8,790 nucleotides of DNA from Alphaproteobacteria bacterium (lineage in GTDB: Bacteria > Pseudomonadota > Alphaproteobacteria > Micropepsales > Micropepsaceae). The DNA lies in NCBI GenBank assembly GCA_003131925.1, contig PKWC01000135.1:28651-37440 (forward strand), in the 5' to 3' direction. The stretch's first letter is position 1. The number at the start of each line of letters is the position of its first letter. The notes under the pieces are model-generated. The model did not search any database and was not told where the DNA came from. It was given only the letters and a program-made list of their open reading frames with translations. Below are positions 1 through 5,418 of the stretch, piece by piece. A program made the translations under genes and the position numbers.

Positions 1-29
1 CCTTTCCGACTGAAATGGGGCGCGACCTC

Positions 30-1535
30 TTACCGCTTCAGGCCGCCCACTTCGTTCTGCGAATAGCTGCCGTTTCTTGTGTCGGTCCAGGACGCGTACA
101 GCTTCTTTCCGGTCCAGGCATTGCCGCTGTAGTCGCCCATGAACCCGCTGCCGAACCCGTCGTTGAATGGATTGGACGGCTTGCTGGCGATCAGGACGTT
201 TTTCTTGAAGCTCGTTCCGCCGTCCGACGACCAGGTGGCGAATGCCTCGTAGTTGATGTTGCTCGTATCGTTGCGGCGGTCGAGCCACGTCACGCCGACA
301 TTGCCCGTGGAACCGACATTGAGCCAGGGGAAGAACTGGTCGTGCGTGTCGCTTTTCGGCGCCACGGGAACCGGCGTGCTCCAGGTCGTGCCGCCGTCGG
401 TCGACGAGGTGACCAGGACCTGCATGTAGCTGCCCGTCCAGTTGTACTCTACGACGTAGAGCTGGCCGCTGCGCGTGCCGCCGCTGTTGTCGACACCGAT
501 CGCCGGAATCTCGCTGACCCGCTCGGAGGTATTGGGCAGACATCCGTAAAATGCACCGCAGGTGCCGGGCGCCAGCGTAACCTTGCCGATGGCGACCTGG
601 CTGGACCATGTCTTGCCGCCATCCGTCGATTTCTGGATGTACAGCGTCGACAGCTGGCCGGCGCAAGTGCCGCTGACGGGGCAGTTCAAATAGGTCAGGT
701 AGACCGTGCCGTCGGGTCCCGTCGCGAGATCGCTGAACTGATTGACGAAATTGGGCCAGATGGCAGTTGGGCTCGCCGCCACGATCGACCACGTCTTGCC
801 GCTATCGGTGGAGTGCGAGACGTAGATGGTGGTGTTGCTGCTGGACGCGAACATGGTGTTCGAGACATAGAGAGTGTTCTTGTCCGGGCTGTTGGGATTC
901 GTATCGATCTGCAGCCACGGCTTGTCCGCGAAGTCACCACTGACCTGCGATGCAATGACCATGGAATTCCAGCTCGCTCCATTGTTGGTAGAGCTTGCTA
1001 TCCCGACTGCGCTGCCATTGGCGGTCTCGATGCCACCCTGGTAGACGGTCCCGTTGAGGTCGTAGCCGACCACCGGATCGCCGTCGCCGCCGGAACCGCT
1101 GAGATCGACCCCGCAGCTGCCGGACCATGACTTGCCGCCATTGTTCGAGGTCCAGAAGCCCCGCAAGCTGGTGCCGCAGGCATAGTCGTTGCCGCCGGTT
1201 ATGAGCTGTTTGGCGTTGAGCGAATTAATCGCGATCGGCGTCTCGTCCACCGGTTGGGTGGTGCCACTCGAAGCGTTGACATTCTTCAATGCGCACGGTC
1301 CGGGCGTGCAGTTGAGCGATGGAGAAACAATCGCGGCGCCTTGAGCGGCATGCGCAGCCGTCAGATGGATGGTGCCGGCTCTGATACCGCGCGCCACCAG
1401 GACGCCTCCGGAATAGGGAAGCTTCTCGAGCTTGGCCGGCTGCGGTCTCGCAGTGGAGGCGGCTTGCGCCGGGGCAAGCAGGCCGAGGACGGCAATAGCC
1501 GGAACGCCGGCCAACAGGGCAGAACGTAAACGCAT
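30..1535 (-). CDS. Secreted Asp-box (BNR) beta-propeller protein, sialidase-like
   Basis: The predicted protein has 501 residues and is exported. Residues 1-25 form a signal peptide: an MRLR basic start, a hydrophobic core, and an AQA cleavage site before Ala26. Six Asp-box motifs of the form S-x-D/N-x-G-x-T/S-W/F lie near residues 130-137, 182-189, 242-249, 303-310, 378-385 and 436-443, as expected for a sialidase-type beta-propeller. Eight cysteines in the mature part fit disulfides in a secreted protein. The start at 1535 was chosen over an in-frame ATG at 1616 because it begins the signal peptide and has an AGGAG ribosome site 8 nt upstream. The longer version would put 27 polar residues before the signal. 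Sialidase activity is not shown: Asp-boxes are structural and occur in many non-sialidase propellers, and I could not assign the arginine triad or the nucleophilic tyrosine. It follows the ars operon on the same strand after about 200 bp and has no evident link to arsenic. Confidence 0.85.
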   Translation of the reverse strand: MRLRSALLAGVPAIAVLGLLAPAQAASTARPQPAKLEKLPYSGGVLVARGIRAGTIHLTAAHAAQGAAIVSPSLNCTPGPCALKNVNASSGTTQPVDETPIAINSLNAKQLITGGNDYACGTSLRGFWTSNNGGKSWSGSCGVDLSGSGGDGDPVVGYDLNGTVYQGGIETANGSAVGIASSTNNGASWNSMVIASQVSGDFADKPWLQIDTNPNSPDKNTLYVSNTMFASSSNTTIYVSHSTDSGKTWSIVAASPTAIWPNFVNQFSDLATGPDGTVYLTYLNCPVSGTCAGQLSTLYIQKSTDGGKTWSSQVAIGKVTLAPGTCGAFYGCLPNTSERVSEIPAIGVDNSGGTRSGQLYVVEYNWTGSYMQVLVTSSTDGGTTWSTPVPVAPKSDTHDQFFPWLNVGSTGNVGVTWLDRRNDTSNINYEAFATWSSDGGTSFKKNVLIASKPSNPFNDGFGSGFMGDYSGNAWTGKKLYASWTDTRNGSYSQNEVGGLKR

Positions 1536-1543
1536 AGAATTCG

Positions 1544-1548
1544 CTCCT
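1544..1548 (-). promoter_or_regulatory. Shine-Dalgarno site that decides the start of the Asp-box protein
   Basis: AGGAG on the minus strand sits 8 nt before the ATG at 1535. It supports this start rather than the in-frame ATG at 1616. Immediately upstream lies a perfect 12-bp palindrome (1549-1560) that could fold close to this site in the mRNA. Confidence 0.8.
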
Positions 1549-1560
1549 CTGGCGCGCCAG
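1549..1560. repeat. Perfect 12-bp palindrome in the leader of the Asp-box gene
   Basis: CTGGCGCGCCAG is self-complementary and lies directly upstream of the AGGAG ribosome site. In the mRNA it could form a short hairpin (4 bp with a CGCG loop), extended after one mismatch by pairing of upstream C's with the GG of the AGGAG. It could equally be a chance GC-rich palindrome. No function is shown. Confidence 0.35.
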
Positions 1561-1734
1561 GGGAAACTGGGGTGGGCAATCCGACTCATATAAATATCTG
1601 CCAGCCATCGCGTCATGGCAGTTTTCAGGCCGTACTGTTTTTTTGAAAGGGTTCTCGTCCCACCAGGTTCTTACGGGCGCATTCGCGCGACGGCGGGGTA
1701 CATTTCGCCAAAAACGCCATCCATGCAAGCCGGA

Positions 1735-2436
1735 TTATTGTTGGCCGGCGCCAGCCGCCACGCTTCCGCTTGGCGAGACGGCGGCTGCGGGCGCGAACAG
1801 CCAGCCAAACACCCCGTAACCCGCGACTGCTCCAGCCAATTGCGCGCCGATGAATCCGGGGGCCGAGTGGGGCGCGATGCCGGCGAAACTATTGCTGAAG
1901 GCCCGCGCAATCGTCACCGCCGGATTGGCGAAGGAGGTCGAAGCGGTGAACCAGTAGGCGGCGCCGATATAGAGGCCGACCAGCGCAGCGGTCCATGAGG
2001 GCCGGTAGCGGATTGCACCCGCGATGGTGGCGATCAGGCCAAACGTCGCGACGAATTCGGAGAACATCTGTGCCGGTCCGTCGCGCAACTTGGCGGAAAT
2101 CTCGAAGACTGGCACTTCGAACATCAGATGCGCCGCCCACGCGCCGCCCAACGCTCCAATCAGCTGTGCGCCGACATAGGCGGCTCCCAGCGCTGGAGAT
2201 ATCTCTCGCCCGAGCGCAAAGAACAGCGTGACCGCCGGATTGAAATGCGCGCCGGAGACAGGTCCGAAGATCGATATCAGCACGACCAGCGCCGCCGCCG
2301 TCGCGAGTGTGTTGGCGAGCAGCGCGATCGCGACGTTCCCGCCGCAAAGCCGCTCTCCCATGATGCCCGAGCCGATGACGGCTGCGAGCAGGAAGGCTGA
2401 GCCCAGCGCCTCGGCTGCAAGGCGGCGCGCGATCAA
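1735..2436 (-). CDS. aqpS: AqpS-like aquaglyceroporin (arsenite channel)
   Basis: This is a 233-residue inner-membrane channel of the MIP/aquaporin family with both hallmark NPA loops, at residues 66-68 (after GAHF) and 171-173 (after SFA). The residue after the second NPA is Val174, where most aquaporins and glycerol channels have the Arg of the ar/R selectivity filter. A wider, less polar pore is therefore inferred. The S. meliloti AqpS precedent, as I recall it, is an ars-operon channel that lets arsenite from ArsC leave by diffusion, taking the place of ArsB. The context here is the same: last gene of arsR-arsI-arsC-aqpS. The start is an unusual TTG. It forms a 4-nt TTGA overlap with the arsC stop and is preceded by GGCGGAAG; the next in-frame ATG (residue 26) would remove most of the first membrane helix. 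Translation is thus probably coupled to arsC. The family is certain; the arsenical substrate is inferred from context. Confidence 0.9.
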   Translation of the reverse strand: MIARRLAAEALGSAFLLAAVIGSGIMGERLCGGNVAIALLANTLATAAALVVLISIFGPVSGAHFNPAVTLFFALGREISPALGAAYVGAQLIGALGGAWAAHLMFEVPVFEISAKLRDGPAQMFSEFVATFGLIATIAGAIRYRPSWTAALVGLYIGAAYWFTASTSFANPAVTIARAFSNSFAGIAPHSAPGFIGAQLAGAVAGYGVFGWLFAPAAAVSPSGSVAAGAGQQ

Positions 2437-2960
2437 ACTTCCGCCGTCTGGTTGGTCGTCCTGCCGATTTCGTCCAGGTGTTTCTGCAGCGACATGCGGT
2501 CGAGACTGCGCACCGGCAGGTTTGCGAACAGCTCGATGCGCCGCTGCAACAACAGGAACGCGCTGCGGAACGACGATGCGATTTGCGCCTCATCACCTTT
2601 CACGGCAGCAGGATCGGGAACGCCCCAATGTGCGGTCATGGGCTGACCGGGCCAGACGGGGCAGACTTCGTTGGCGGCGTCGTCGCAGAGGGTGAACACG
2701 AAATCCAGATCGGGCGCTCCGGCGCGGGCAAACTCGTCCCAACTCTTGGAACGCAGTCCGTCGGTCGGAAACCCGAGCCGCTGCAATTGCGCCAAGGCAT
2801 GCGGATTGACCGCGCCTTTGGGCTGTGATCCCGCCGAATATGCGACGAACTTGCCTGTGCCGATCCGGTTCAGGATCGCTTCGCCGAAGATCGAGCGCGC
2901 CGAATTACCCGTGCAGAGGAACAGCACGTTGTACGGACGCGCGGGCGGTTGGTTGCGCAT
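2433..2960 (-). CDS. arsC: Arsenate reductase, thioredoxin-coupled (LMW phosphatase fold)
   Basis: This 175-residue cytoplasmic enzyme reduces arsenate to arsenite. The N-terminal phosphatase-type P-loop C-x5-R is present as CTGNSAR (Cys16 to Arg22). The second and third redox cysteines lie in TLCDDAANEVCP (Cys92 and Cys100), and the general-acid Asp-Pro is Asp116-Pro117. Three cysteines in this arrangement match the Staphylococcus pI258 type, in which a disulfide cascade is closed by thioredoxin, rather than the glutaredoxin-type E. coli plasmid ArsC. A tail of about 35 residues extends past the usual core of roughly 135-140 residues. The start overlaps the arsI stop by one base (TGATG) with no strong ribosome site, so coupling to arsI is likely. 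Its stop overlaps the TTG start of the aquaporin. The product arsenite would need that channel, since no arsenite pump is encoded nearby. Confidence 0.93.
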   Translation of the reverse strand: MRNQPPARPYNVLFLCTGNSARSIFGEAILNRIGTGKFVAYSAGSQPKGAVNPHALAQLQRLGFPTDGLRSKSWDEFARAGAPDLDFVFTLCDDAANEVCPVWPGQPMTAHWGVPDPAAVKGDEAQIASSFRSAFLLLQRRIELFANLPVRSLDRMSLQKHLDEIGRTTNQTAEV

Positions 2961-3412
2961 CAGCAGCAGGCGAGTTTTGCCGCGGGAGCAGAACAGCAGG
3001 ACGCTTGCGGCTTTGCCGCCGCCGCCGGCTCATCCTCGCCATAGCTCGTTGCTTCGCCGAAGGTGAAGAAGGTTTCCCAGCGGATGCCCGACGGATCATT
3101 GATCCAGGCCTTGTTGGATTGCGCGTAGCAGCATGTCGTCGCTTCCTGATCGCGCGTCGCTTCGCCCGCCGCTTTCAGCCGGCCTGCAAGCTCGCGCAGT
3201 TCGGCATCGCTCTCCACCTGGATGCCGAGATGGCCGACACCGCCATTGCGCGCGCCGCGCGCGGAGATCGCGAAGTTCACCTTCGGATCATCCAGCATCC
3301 ATTTGGCGTAGTCGTCTTTCGTCACAGCAGGCCGCGTGGCGAACAAGGTGGAATAGAAGCCGATAGACTTTTCGAGATTATCGACGGCGACGTGAACGTG
3401 CAGGCGCTTCAT
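2960..3412 (-). CDS. arsI: ArsI/CadI-family C-As lyase (VOC fold dioxygenase)
   Basis: This 150-residue vicinal-oxygen-chelate protein matches the ArsI pattern. It starts MKRLHVHVAVDNLEKSI, with candidate metal ligands His5 or His7, His61 (in VGHLG) and Glu113 (in RWETFF). The arsenic-binding vicinal cysteine pair is Cys94-Cys95 in TTCCYA. Known ArsI enzymes are Fe(II)-dependent dioxygenases that cleave the carbon-arsenic bond of trivalent methyl or aromatic arsenicals and give arsenite. The homologous CadI name reflects cadmium induction. Beyond the catalytic core, the last 12 residues carry two further Cys pairs (139-140 and 149-150). The start at 3412 was preferred over an in-frame upstream codon at 3457 because GAGGAG lies 6 nt before it and it begins the conserved domain. 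Its first 35 nt overlap the end of arsR. Confidence 0.92.
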   Translation of the reverse strand: MKRLHVHVAVDNLEKSIGFYSTLFATRPAVTKDDYAKWMLDDPKVNFAISARGARNGGVGHLGIQVESDAELRELAGRLKAAGEATRDQEATTCCYAQSNKAWINDPSGIRWETFFTFGEATSYGEDEPAAAAKPQASCCSAPAAKLACC

Positions 3413-3770
3413 GTTGCTCTCCTCGTTTGGGTTTGGAACAGGTGGCGCGCGACGCAATGCCGGCGAGGGGTGCGCACATTTCCGCGCGCCCGCCGCAGCA
3501 ATCTTCGGTCAGGAAGACGAGCAGGTCGCGCATGGCCTCGAAATTGATCGCGTAGATGATCGAACGGCCGTCGCGCCGCGCCCGCACGAGGCCGGCATTG
3601 GAGAGCACAAGCAATTGCGCCGACAGCGTATTCGCCGGCACACGCAGCGCGCGCGCGATGTCGCCCGCCGCCATGCCTTTCGGACCTACCTTCACCAGTA
3701 GACGGAAGACTTCAAGGCGCGCTCCTTGCGCTATGGCGGCGAGGCGTTTGACGGCAGTTTCGGACTCCAT
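3378..3770 (-). CDS. arsR: ArsR-family arsenite-responsive repressor
   Basis: This 130-residue winged-helix repressor would release the ars operator when it binds As(III) or organoarsenicals. The family signature AQGARLEVFRLL is at residues 14-25, the recognition helix lies around residues 45-58 (VPANTLSAQLLVLSNA), and the wing (RRDGRSIIYAIN) follows. The metal site is not the ELCVCDL type of E. coli ArsR in the DNA-binding helix. Instead a C-terminal cluster is visible, Cys91-Cys92 and Cys99, with Cys111 further on, resembling the three-cysteine site of Acidithiobacillus-type ArsR. The last 12 codons, rich in Arg, overlap arsI. No good ribosome site precedes the ATG, and the predicted transcription start falls at or next to it, so a leaderless mRNA is possible. 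It is the first gene of the ars operon. Confidence 0.93.
   Translation of the reverse strand: MESETAVKRLAAIAQGARLEVFRLLVKVGPKGMAAGDIARALRVPANTLSAQLLVLSNAGLVRARRDGRSIIYAINFEAMRDLLVFLTEDCCGGRAEMCAPLAGIASRATCSKPKRGEQHEAPARSRRRR
3419..3424 (-). promoter_or_regulatory. Shine-Dalgarno site of arsI inside the arsR coding region
   Basis: GAGGAG lies 6 nt upstream of the arsI ATG and within the last codons of arsR. It fixes the arsI start and means arsI translation begins before arsR translation ends. Confidence 0.85.
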
Positions 3771-3794
3771 ACTTCTATAGTCTTCGAAATATGG
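3767..3794. promoter_or_regulatory. Candidate ArsR operator (inverted repeat over -10 and start codon)
   Basis: Nine-base arms CCATACTTC (3767-3775) and GAAATATGG (3786-3794) are inverted repeats with 8 of 9 pairs matching, around a 10-bp centre. The site covers the -10 region and the arsR ATG, so a bound dimer would block RNA polymerase. Position and symmetry suggest autoregulation by ArsR; binding is inferred. Confidence 0.6.
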
Positions 3795-3805
3795 AACTTT
3801 GTCAA
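3777..3805 (-). promoter_or_regulatory. Predicted ars operon promoter
   Basis: On the minus strand a perfect -35 TTGACA (3800-3805) is followed after 17 nt by GACTAT (3777-3782) as a candidate -10. ACTATA one base further gives an 18-nt spacer. From either -10 the transcription start would fall at about the A of the arsR ATG. The -35 is strong; the -10 is only a fair match to TATAAT. The promoter lies in the 47-bp gap after the methyltransferase stop. Confidence 0.65.
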
Positions 3806-3817
3806 CGATCCGTCAGC

Positions 3818-4426
3818 CTAGCTCGGCTTCGCGCTACCTTCAGAAAAGAAACCCATCACCTTCGGACCGGGGACATAGCCAGTCTCAATCTTTTCAATCC
3901 TGAACCCCGCGTCCTCGATGACACGCCCAATCGGTCGATTTATGTGGCAGCCACCGCTGATGCGGCTCCAGATGGGGTCCACCCGATTTTGCCACCTCTG
4001 GACGCCTTTCTCAGGCGCAAGCCCGTGTTCAACAAACAGCAGCTTGCCACCCGGCTTCAGAACGCGGCGTACTTCCGAGAGGACATTCAGTGGGACGGTG
4101 CATAGTGTCCATGTGGTCACGACGGTATCGACGCTCTTGCCTTCCAGTGGAATCGCTTCCGCAGACGTTTCAAGAAAGGTGACCGGACGACTCGCCTCCG
4201 ACGCGTTTCTCTTTGCCATGTGCACCAACTTTGGATCGGGTTCGAGCGCCACAACCTCACTAACTGCTTGACCATAGAGCTTCAGATTGAGACCGGATCC
4301 CGCGCCAATTTCGAGGACGCGGCCTTCGGCGGCGCCAATGACGCGCTCGCGGAATGGCCGCAGCTCAGCATTGCGCATCACGAAATCCGTTAGCCGTGGC
4401 AGGATGACGTTTCGATAGAAGCCCAT
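3818..4426 (-). CDS. Class I SAM-dependent methyltransferase, METTL7-like
   Basis: This 202-residue protein is a soluble Rossmann-fold methyltransferase. SAM-binding motif I is VLEIGAGSG (residues 37-45), the acidic residue that binds the SAM ribose is Glu62 in VVALEPD, and motif III is VLKPGGKLLFVEHG (122-135). The later parts, including WTLCTV (106-111), GGCHINR (158-164) and the ETGYVPGPK stretch near the C-terminus, resemble the METTL7 (thiol methyltransferase) branch. The substrate is unknown. It is probably not ArsM: ArsM needs a larger protein with conserved cysteines that bind As(III), and only two cysteines (109 and 160) are seen. The start has AAAGGA 7 nt upstream. It ends 47 bp before arsR, and the ars promoter lies in that gap, so it may be transcribed separately while still reading through into ars. 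Confidence 0.8.
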   Translation of the reverse strand: MGFYRNVILPRLTDFVMRNAELRPFRERVIGAAEGRVLEIGAGSGLNLKLYGQAVSEVVALEPDPKLVHMAKRNASEASRPVTFLETSAEAIPLEGKSVDTVVTTWTLCTVPLNVLSEVRRVLKPGGKLLFVEHGLAPEKGVQRWQNRVDPIWSRISGGCHINRPIGRVIEDAGFRIEKIETGYVPGPKVMGFFSEGSAKPS

Positions 4427-4451
4427 TGCATTGTCCTTTCATCTTCGGCCG

Positions 4452-4511
4452 TTATTTGTGGTTGCTCGCCAAATTCTGCCCCTTTACCAGTGCATAAATC
4501 GCAGGGATACC
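4452..4511 (-). pseudogene. Fossil 3' end of a second CusA-type RND pump gene
   Basis: On the minus strand, codons at 4508-4479 read IPAIYALVKG and continue with nine further codons (QNLASNHK plus TAA at 4452-4454). The same ten residues end the intact pump in this window (6238-6209). The two 30-nt stretches agree at 23 of 30 positions, and all seven differences are synonymous third positions, which indicates a diverged coding homologue rather than chance or a recent copy. Upstream of 4509 the similarity stops: the codon before is Gly instead of the family's Val, and an in-frame stop follows seven codons further up. Only the tail is therefore left. The junction with sequence after uppP near 4509-4511 should mark an old deletion or insertion point. 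Confidence 0.7.
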
Positions 4512-4587
4512 CGAAGGGCATCGCAGGTTTCTAACAACGACTGCGTGCCTATCGTTTGTTCGCGACCGGCCTCAATGGTCTTGGTGA
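4512..4587. other. Unassigned spacer between uppP and the RND fossil
   Basis: About 75 bp with no gene, clear terminator or mobile-element end that I can recognise. An ORF of 85 codons crosses it but runs antiparallel-free through the end of uppP in another frame and looks like a chance reading. It ends at the RND fossil junction. Confidence 0.4.
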
Positions 4588-5415
4588 TCAGATGACCAGG
4601 AGCATCAGCGATGTCGTACCAGCGACCCAACAGTAAAATGCGAATGGATCGAGGGCCGCTAATTCGTGATCCCGAAAATAGCGCATAAGAAAGGCAGTCC
4701 TCCCAAAAGCCGAGATCGCGGCGGCAGCACCGGCGATCCACGCAATGCTGCCAAGACCAGCGCCGGGATGGCTAAGCAGTTTCGGAATTTCAAGGACGGC
4801 CGCCCCCCCGATCACCGGTGTCGCAATGAGAAACGAAAAGCGGGCGGCGTCTCTATGATGCATGCCGGCGAGGAGGCCACCTGCCATCGTCGCGCCCGAG
4901 CGAGAAATCCCGGGAATGAATGCCGTGCATTGCCAAACGCCGATGGCGAAAGCGCCGCTCCAGGTTAGGCCATCCAATGATCTGCCGCCTTTTCGTTTCA
5001 GGCGTTCGGCTGCGAACAAGACCAAACCGTTGACGATCAAGAAACCGGCCGCGATTGCCAGAGAGCCGAAGAGGTGGCGCAGTGCTCTCTCGAATGCGAA
5101 GCCGACGATGATAGCTGGTATAGTCGCAACGATGATCAACCCAAGCAGTCGCCGATTTTCGGCAACGGCCTCTGCGTGGCCAGCTCCCAAGGCGGCCTGC
5201 GCAAGTCCAAACCAATCCCGCCAAAAATAGAGCAGGAGCGCCGCGGCCGTGCCCAGATAAAGGACAACCAGGAACGCCAGGAATTCAGGCGCGGCCTGAT
5301 CGATATGCCATCCAAGGAGCGCCGGCACGATGACTGCGTGGCCGAGGCTGCTGACGGGGAACAATTCGGCGACGCCCTGCAGAATGGCCATCCACAAGGC
5401 TTGCAAGAGCGTCAT
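4588..5415 (-). CDS. uppP: Undecaprenyl-diphosphate phosphatase, UppP/BacA family
   Basis: This 275-residue inner-membrane enzyme would dephosphorylate undecaprenyl diphosphate and so recycle the lipid carrier for peptidoglycan and other wall polymers. Higher dosage of the family gives bacitracin resistance. Motif 1 is QGVAELFPVSSLGH, with Gln13, Glu17, Ser22-Ser23 and His26. Motif 2 is PGISRSGAT (residues 168-176), with the catalytic-site Arg172. Several hydrophobic membrane helices span the rest, and the length is normal. The motif 1 form (Val-Ala-Glu-Leu-Phe, Leu before Gly-His) departs from the common GLTEFLPVSSTGH, so this looks like an accessory paralogue rather than the housekeeping copy. 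It starts 3 nt after the CDF transporter stop, which implies co-transcription and coupled translation. Its link to metal efflux is unexplained. Confidence 0.9.
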   Translation of the reverse strand: MTLLQALWMAILQGVAELFPVSSLGHAVIVPALLGWHIDQAAPEFLAFLVVLYLGTAAALLLYFWRDWFGLAQAALGAGHAEAVAENRRLLGLIIVATIPAIIVGFAFERALRHLFGSLAIAAGFLIVNGLVLFAAERLKRKGGRSLDGLTWSGAFAIGVWQCTAFIPGISRSGATMAGGLLAGMHHRDAARFSFLIATPVIGGAAVLEIPKLLSHPGAGLGSIAWIAGAAAAISAFGRTAFLMRYFRDHELAALDPFAFYCWVAGTTSLMLLVI

Positions 5416-5418
5416 GCG

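Larger units (their letters stand above)
1536..1734. other. Gap between the ars operon and the Asp-box gene
   Basis: These 199 bp separate the aquaporin stop from the Asp-box protein start. I see no gene. A modest inverted repeat (CTGCCA at 1598-1603 with TGGCAG at 1616-1621, or the inner GCCAT/ATGGC pair) is followed on the minus strand by an AT-rich stretch (ATATTTATAT) rather than a clean T-run. It is only a weak terminator candidate; the AT-rich stretch could instead belong to a promoter for the Asp-box gene. No convincing -35/-10 pair was found. Confidence 0.4.

Noticed and set aside
15..1130. Long plus-strand open frame of 371 codons opposite the Asp-box protein
   Set aside because: It has no recognisable domain and is rich in Arg, Ala, Val and Gly as expected of an antisense frame in GC-rich DNA. 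The minus-strand frame has a signal peptide, six Asp-boxes and a ribosome site.
1598..1621. Intrinsic terminator of the ars operon
   Set aside because: The stem is only 5-6 bp and is followed on the minus strand by a mixed A/T stretch rather than a T-run. It is described only as a weak candidate.
1631..1637. T-run on the plus strand as a terminator tail
   Set aside because: It has no adjacent strong stem, and no plus-strand gene precedes it.
2228..2695. Plus-strand open frames opposite aqpS, arsC and arsI
   Set aside because: They are antisense readings of well-supported genes, with no motif or ribosome site.
3818..4426. ArsM arsenite methyltransferase
   Set aside because: The protein is too short and lacks the cysteine set that binds As(III) in ArsM. 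The downstream motifs fit the METTL7-like branch better.
4452..4511. Recent duplication of the intact pump 3' end
   Set aside because: Seven of 30 positions differ, all synonymous, and the flanks do not match. This fits an older homologue rather than a fresh copy.
4484..4741. Minus-strand 85-codon frame at the end of uppP
   Set aside because: Most of it is uppP read in another frame, and its last part crosses the RND fossil out of the frame that carries the homology. No domain is visible.
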